A stretch of DNA of 13,106 nt from NCBI GenBank assembly GCA_003118195.1, contig BEXV01001662.1:1-13106 (forward strand). The letters are read 5' to 3'. Position 1 is the first letter of the stretch, and every line of letters starts with the position of its first letter. Source of the DNA: Hemicentrotus pulcherrimus. Lineage: Eukaryota; Echinodermata; Echinoidea; Camarodonta; Strongylocentrotidae. Below, in pieces: positions 8,856-13,106 of this stretch. The notes under the pieces are model-generated. The model searched no databases. It saw only the letters and a program-made list of their open reading frames with translations, and had not been told where the DNA came from. The translations under genes were made by a program, and so were the position numbers.

Positions 8856-9750
8856 TTATACTGAAAGCAGAAGAGCCAGGACATATTAGTCCAAATTGAT
8901 GGTAAATATTGAGCAAGGCAGAGTGAAAAGGTTATGCAGGGAGATGTGAACATACTTGCATCGCGGCTCATCTGCGCACGTGACCAATTTGAATATGCAT
9001 GTGTCTTAAAACAGCTGATTAAAGAAAATAAAGCAAAACCAAAAGATGCCCTTAACAAATTAACCCATCAAATTCATGGCTTCTTATGAATAATATAAAC
9101 ATCATGTTTATTCATCTTCTGTATATGAAGATTAAATTGTTTTCAAATATCAAAAATAATGATAAAATGTAAAATCAGTAAAATCTTGGTTAAAATGTTT
9201 CGAATACATAATTATTTTATGATCAAATTATAAGTTTTGAATATTTCACTTAAAATGGCCCGAAACGTATGCAGAATGAATTTGAGACAATTTGGAGCTG
9301 AGCATTTCGACTTTTTGCGCGCAGACTGATGCGCGGATTTACCCGTATTTGCACTTTTATTGATGTGACTTCGACTGGAATAAAATGAGCTTTGATCATG
9401 AAAATTTGAATGAAAATAAAGACTTTCCATTACACAGATATGACAATAACTTAAATGTCAACAACAACAAAAACCACAAAATGGCGCTTGGATGATGTCA
9501 GGAGTATCTGACAATCTTGAAAATGTGTCAAGTCTTATGCCAATTGACTATGCCTGTGCCAAAATTGAAGAAATTGACTTTTTTTAGTAGTTTTTAGTAA
9601 TCGTCTGCACAAAAAAATGGAAAGAAATTTTAAAAAGGAATAAAGAAGAAAAAAATCTGACAAAATCAAGAGGTGATCTGTTGATGACAGACCACCTAAT
9701 TATGGACAAGTTTCATATGAAAAGTGACTATGAAAACGACTATCCATTAC

Positions 9751-9882
9751 CTCTGCACCATGATCCAGGAAAAGCTTGACATAGTAATCATCTCCAGTCA
9801 TGCAAGCACAGTGTAGAGGTAGAAGGGTGCCATGCATCTGATTGACATCTGCTCCCTCAGCGAGTACAGACTCTACAGAATC
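9751..9882 (-). CDS. ASB8: ASB8 orthologue, middle coding exon (ankyrin repeat 1)
   Basis: A 132-base exon encodes residues 33-76. It starts DSVESVLAEGADVN, passes through HGTLLPLHCACMTGDD and ends LFLDHGAE. Mammalian ASB8 has a closely similar stretch at the same place, including ADVN, HGTL, PLHCACM and GAEVNA. It supplies the helix before the first ankyrin repeat and that repeat itself (about 50-79, completed by the next exon). The acceptor is TTTATCGCTATAG (AG at 9884-9883) and the donor is GAG|GTAATG (GT at 9750-9749). Both boundaries are phase 0: GCA GAG joins GTG AAT to give GAEVNAVDGYGR across the splice. The exon is too short to stand out in a plain ORF scan. It was found by searching upstream of the large exon for the missing N-terminal part of ASB8. 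Confidence 0.93.
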
Positions 9883-10264
9883 CTATAGCGATAAACAACC
9901 ATGATGCAATGATTTCATCAAATCATATACATGTATAGGTACATTGCATTCGTCTGTCAATTGTTCTCTTTTACTCTCAAGCCACAGGAACTGCCTGGCT
10001 AACAGTTAGTGGACAGTCATCCGAACACTTCCATACACAGATGATCTGAGTGTTTCTCTGAATGGAAGGCTTACAACAACCCCACAAATTCAATTATACT
10101 TTTCATACATGTATTACGATACTGGACCTCAATCAGTGATTTTCCCAATATAATATCATATCTTACATCTAATCCCATTTCGACATCTCTCAAGTTCCAG
10201 GTCAGGTTAGAAAGTATGCAGTGGCCTTTAGATGCCTATGAACAGTGAAAAAAAAACATCTCAC
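9883..10264 (-). other. ASB8 intron between first and middle coding exons
   Basis: A 382-base GT-AG intron, phase 0, with donor GTGAGATG and acceptor TTTATCGCTATAG. It is AT-rich, and I see no repeat or other feature in it. Confidence 0.85.
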
Positions 10265-10360
10265 CTTTGGCGACAGGGTCCAACCACTAATGGCTCTAAT
10301 AAGTCTGTCAGACAATGTAAAATGGTGCTGAGCCATAGCAAGGCATTGGTAGGTGTTCAT
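10265..10360 (-). CDS. ASB8: ASB8 orthologue, first recognised coding exon (N-terminus)
   Basis: Thirty-two codons from ATG at 10360-10358 begin MNTYQCLAMAQHHF, continue TLSDRLIRAISGW and end TLSPK. The LSDRLIRAI core matches the N-terminal LSERLIRTI segment of vertebrate ASB8, and the exon runs in phase 0 into DSVES of the next exon. The donor is AAG|GTGAG (GT at 10264-10263). The ATG was chosen because a TAG lies in frame at 10378-10376, inside the acceptor, six codons upstream, and because the resulting 287-residue product is one residue shorter than the mammalian protein. A second in-frame ATG at residue 9 is possible. If the mRNA carries an upstream exon ending in ATG (see 12538-12540), translation could start there and add six residues (MEQRHA). 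The N-terminal region before LSDR is poorly conserved, so the start is less certain than the exon. Confidence 0.85.
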
Positions 10361-10375
10361 AGCATGCCTCTGTTC
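10361..10375 (-). other. ASB8: 5' untranslated part of ASB8 exon and its splice acceptor
   Basis: The 15 bases before the ATG follow a strong 3' splice site. Read on the minus strand, it has a branch-point-like CTGATTA/TAATCAG area, then TATTTGTTTTCTAG with AG at 10377-10376. This implies that the transcript has at least one exon further upstream (higher coordinates). The 15 bases are open in the coding frame (GAA CAG AGG CAT GCT), so they are either 5' UTR or coding, depending on the first exon. Confidence 0.7.
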
Positions 10376-11462
10376 CTAGAAAACAAATACCAGCTGATTA
10401 AAAACTTGGATTCTCCATCTAGAATTAAATAATGAAGAAAGAAAAACTAGCTCATTTTCAACTTTATTGCGCTTTTAAAATTCACAGGTAGTTATGTGTG
10501 CAGGACACGGTGAGATATGGATAGTTTTAAAAGCCCAATTTGTTATATATTACAAAAATATTCATTGCTCACAGTGACTAATTAGGATACACTAATTCAC
10601 TAAGACAAAGTAGGAAGCATTCCGTATGTAGCAGCCTACAGACCACTTTACAGTAACAATAAATTTGAAATGTGCAAAGTTTGTCAAAAAATTCAGAACT
10701 TGTGAGACCATTGCGGGCATCGTGTGAGTACTTTAAAATGCAGTTTGATTTTTTGATGAAATTCACCTCTTCATATATGGTAATACAATAAAATTTTAAA
10801 AAATTGTGGGCATCAATGTTTAATGACTAATTAATGTTTGCAAAAAAAATGACCATTAACATATTTTCATTTTGCATCTGGCTTTTCTGGGAACAATGAT
10901 ATCAAACATGCATGATCACCATGGGCACATGCAGGAGAATGCACCGATTTTATAATAAGCTTCTCCTAATTGGCAACTTTTCTGAGTGCCCAGACTATTG
11001 AAATAAAGTAGGTAGGACTCAATTAGACTTACTTTAGGTTTAATACAGAGAAGCTGCTGCTGATCTGACCATCAAATTGTCAGCATACACCTGACTAAAA
11101 TCCATGATCCTATGAAACAATGAAAAGAATGGATAATCAAAGGGAAATACAATGTATTGTTGATAGACAAATTCTTTCATTAGAAGTGTGATTTTCTAAT
11201 TTTCTGTTTTGTTTATGTTTTCATCAAACTTCAATATACACAATGACAAGTGATACTTCATATAGCACCGACTTATCTGCACTCTGCTTCTGAGCTGGGA
11301 CCAACACTTACATTCGGCAGTTAGAATCTACTCCATTCACCCGACTGGATTTTGCCTAAAGAAAATCACACCCTACACTTTTGCTTCTAAAAGTTGATGC
11401 GTCTAAAGAACAGAAAAGCGCCAAACCGCAGGCATCCTTTATTCCTCAGTGAAAGAAAAAAT

Positions 11463-11534
11463 GGGGGGGGGGCTCCATATCCAATTTTCCGGAAATGTTG
11501 GGGCTACTTTTTTAACTTTCAGGGGCTACTTTTT
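11463..11534 (+). repeat. G-run fragment resembling the end of the 624-2129 element
   Basis: G10 followed by GCTCCA, TTTCCGGAAA and two GGGGCTACTTTTT copies 22 bases apart resembles, at low identity, the left end of the larger element (G11, GCACCAAC, TTTCTGGAAA, GGGCACC). It may be a decayed relative or solo end. Confidence 0.3.
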
Positions 11535-11852
11535 CCATTACGGGAACATCTTTATCATTAAGTTTTAAAAGAATCAAATTGTTGTTTATTTAGTAGGCTT
11601 ACTGGCTTATATGTCTTTGATTAAGGTTTCAGGCATCCTGCTCCATATCTACCCATTAGATCTAGGCTAATCCATTAAAAAGGAAAGTATTTAATTAATG
11701 AAATAAATAAGTTATAATGCATTGATTTGATCTAAGAACTGCAATGATGATCGTTCTACTCATACTTACTCAAGGAGGCATTATTACTTACTGGTAGCCT
11801 ATTTGTGTCTAGTAAATATTGTTCAGACTCAGACTCAGAGGACCTCTATTGT

Positions 11853-12197
11853 TTCTCAACATTTTTGAAACACAACTGTACGAAACTCATCACAATACAA
11901 AATCGCACGCCAATAAGGGGCGAAATTTTCTACACTGACAACGTCATTTAGGGTCCATTTTTGAGCTGCTGTGACGAGCACGGTACTTGGTATGCGAGTA
12001 ACCCGGGCCTAGGCCTACTACTAACTCCAGGAAGCTCCGACGCCCATGCCTTCGGCGTCGGAGCTTCCTGGTGTTAGCCTAGTACAGTAGTAGTACTAGT
12101 AGGAGCATCAATATCATGGCTGTGTAGTAAAAGCTGTGCTTTTGATTCTCAACATTGCAAACATCACTGTACAAAACTCAACTGATTTCACTCAAAA
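11853..12197 (+). repeat. diverged direct repeats flanking the hairpin
   Basis: About 50 bases at 11853-11903 and 12146-12197 share TTCTCAACATT, ACTGTAC.AAACTCA and a CA-rich tail, offset by 293 bases. The hairpin at 12027-12071 lies between them. Confidence 0.5.
12027..12071 (+). repeat. strong GC-rich hairpin, Helitron-3'-end-like
   Basis: Two perfect 18-base arms, CCAGGAAGCTCCGACGCC (12027-12044) and its reverse complement (12054-12071), surround a 9-base loop. After a T-T mismatch the stem continues with CTAAC/GTTAG. CTAGT follows at 12079-12083, eight bases after the perfect stem. A GC-rich hairpin just before CTRRT is the layout of Helitron 3' ends. The arms here are longer than usual for that family, and I could not identify a matching 5' end. 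Confidence 0.6.
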
Positions 12198-12537
12198 CCG
12201 GTACTTTAGTGACAATTGATGACACCTAAATAGCAGTAAAATACAATTTTGTTGAACTTACTGATGTTAAAAAGCATAATTTAAAAATCAAATTGTAAGT
12301 CTAGTGTCAAACTTTGCTTACAGCTGCATCGACATGATTGTGTAGAGTCTATGCGATTTTGTGTGGTGTGTGTATTTGTGTATGGGTATAATAATACCTG
12401 CCTTACAGCATGTATGCAGTGCTAGAGGTCAATACGCATTAGCATTGACTCTCTGAGCTCCAGTCCAGGGTCTAGTCGTACCATAAAAGATCTTCAAACT
12501 ATCTTCCATATTTTAAATTAGGTAGTTCTCAACTCAC

Positions 12538-12565
12538 CATAGCTGCAATGTTTCTTTATACAAAT
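12538..12565 (-). other. candidate first exon end of ASB8
   Basis: On the minus strand GCAGCT ATG is followed at once by GTGAGTTGAG, a near-consensus splice donor (GT at 12537-12536). Joining this to the acceptor at 10376 puts the ATG in frame with ASB8 (ATG|GAA CAG AGG CAT GCT ATG AAC), with G at -3 and +4 and an in-frame TAA seven codons before it. The intron would be about 2.16 kb. The left edge of this exon is not visible; the end given here only covers the part inspected. Other donor-like GTAAGT sites on the same strand (near 11035, 11765, 11789 and 12258) could serve instead, so this is inference. Confidence 0.35.
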
Positions 12566-13106
12566 AATGTCTGGAACAACTGGTCAGATAAACAAGTCCC
12601 AAGGCCAACTTTGTGTAGACTTTCGACGGATACTTAGCGTTTTTGGTTGATTGATCTGAACATGAATCTAGGAGGAACAATTGGGACTATAGTGTCTCTC
12701 AATCGTACAATCGCAAGGGAAAAGAAAAATTTGCACGTGTCGGGGGACTTTTTTTGTTTTCATAGATTTGTATTCATTTCTCTCAAAGAAAATTGTGGAT
12801 AATTTATAACATTGTATACAAAATAACAAAATAATCTTCACAAAGGTCTAAATAGATTAACTAGGGGAACTTTTACATTTCCATACAAGGTTACAAATAA
12901 AGTTACACATTAGCAGATGAAAAATATTCACATAAACAAAATTTTATTTTCACATTTTAAAGGCACACTGCCATACTTGAAGCTACTTGCTCCCTCTATA
13001 TAGAAAACTTCCCCAATCGGTGCCTGTTGATCCCCCATGATCCTCTTTTTCTTATGTTAAATGAGAGCTGAGTTAATGAGATAGCCACCTGTCACAGTGA
13101 CCTCGA
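12566..13106. other. upstream flank of ASB8; possible promoter region, no firm gene
   Basis: If the first exon ends at 12538, the promoter lies in the left part of this stretch. An E-box CACGTG occurs near 12735. On the minus strand an AATAAA (12948-12943) and a 16-codon open tail ending in TAA (13104-13057) could be the 3' end of a neighbouring same-strand gene, but the evidence is thin. Confidence 0.25.

Larger units (their letters stand above)
7615..9750 (-). other. ASB8 intron between middle and last coding exons
   Basis: A 2136-base GT-AG intron, phase 0. It contains a MITE-like element (8113-8398) and a tRNA-derived SINE on the minus strand (about 8672-8855). Both insertions lie well away from the splice sites. 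The rest (about 7620-8110, 8400-8670 and 8860-9750) is AT-rich. I recognise no exon or RNA gene in it; short open frames there have no recognisable product. Confidence 0.85.
10376..12537 (-). other. putative first intron of ASB8
   Basis: If the donor at 12537 is used, this whole stretch is intron. It contains a fragment with G10 and two GGGGCTACTTTTT copies (11463-11534), two diverged direct repeats (about 11853-11903 and 12146-12197) and a GC-rich hairpin (12027-12071). Apart from these I see no exon or RNA gene; open frames such as the 62-codon one at 10578-10766 have no recognisable content. Confidence 0.35.

Noticed and set aside
8692..9058. Open frames on both strands over the SINE
   Set aside because: They read through a tRNA-derived SINE and its flank and have no recognised domain.

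Overview
The window looks like animal (metazoan) nuclear DNA, most likely from an echinoderm such as a sea urchin. The evidence is split genes with GT-AG introns, AT-rich non-coding DNA, a tRNA-derived SINE and a small inverted-repeat element of a kind I associate with sea urchin and other marine deuterostome genomes. There is one N (3845) after a poly-C run. The phylum assignment is inference; the eukaryotic assignment is firm.

One gene can be reconstructed with confidence. It lies on the minus strand and is an orthologue of ASB8, an ankyrin-repeat and SOCS-box protein that serves as a substrate receptor for Elongin B/C-Cullin 5 ubiquitin ligases. Three coding exons at 10360-10265, 9882-9751 and 7614-6979 join in phase 0. 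They give a 287-residue protein, against 288 in mammals, with four ankyrin repeats and an intact SOCS box. The two upstream coding exons are short. The large exon opens with a GTG valine codon directly after a splice acceptor, not with a start codon. A strong acceptor 15 bases before the ATG implies at least one further upstream exon. The best candidate donor is at 12537-12536, where the exon would end in an in-frame ATG. A polyadenylation signal at 6787-6792 fits the 3' end.

Layout. 1-623: no recognised gene. 624-2129: a probable non-autonomous transposable element with short GC-rich terminal inverted repeats and a purine-rich array built on AAAAGGGGCACTT. 2130-3240: AT-rich, nothing recognised. 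3403-3653: two diverged copies of a repeat with a DR1-like TGACCTTTGACCC between them. 3826-3845: poly-C and the N. 4085-4400: an unrecognised, more GC-rich block with a hairpin. 4440-6770: gene-poor, with a perfect 25-bp palindrome and a tandem duplication. 6770-10375: the ASB8 body; its large intron holds a MITE-like element (8113-8398) and a SINE (about 8672-8855). 10376-12537: putative first intron, holding a very strong GC-rich hairpin (12027-12071) followed by CTAGT, a layout like a Helitron 3' end. 12541-13106: possible promoter region, and perhaps the tail of a neighbouring minus-strand gene at the far right.

I found no new multi-gene system. The most useful results are the spliced ASB8 model, the Helitron-like hairpin and the layered mobile-element relics.
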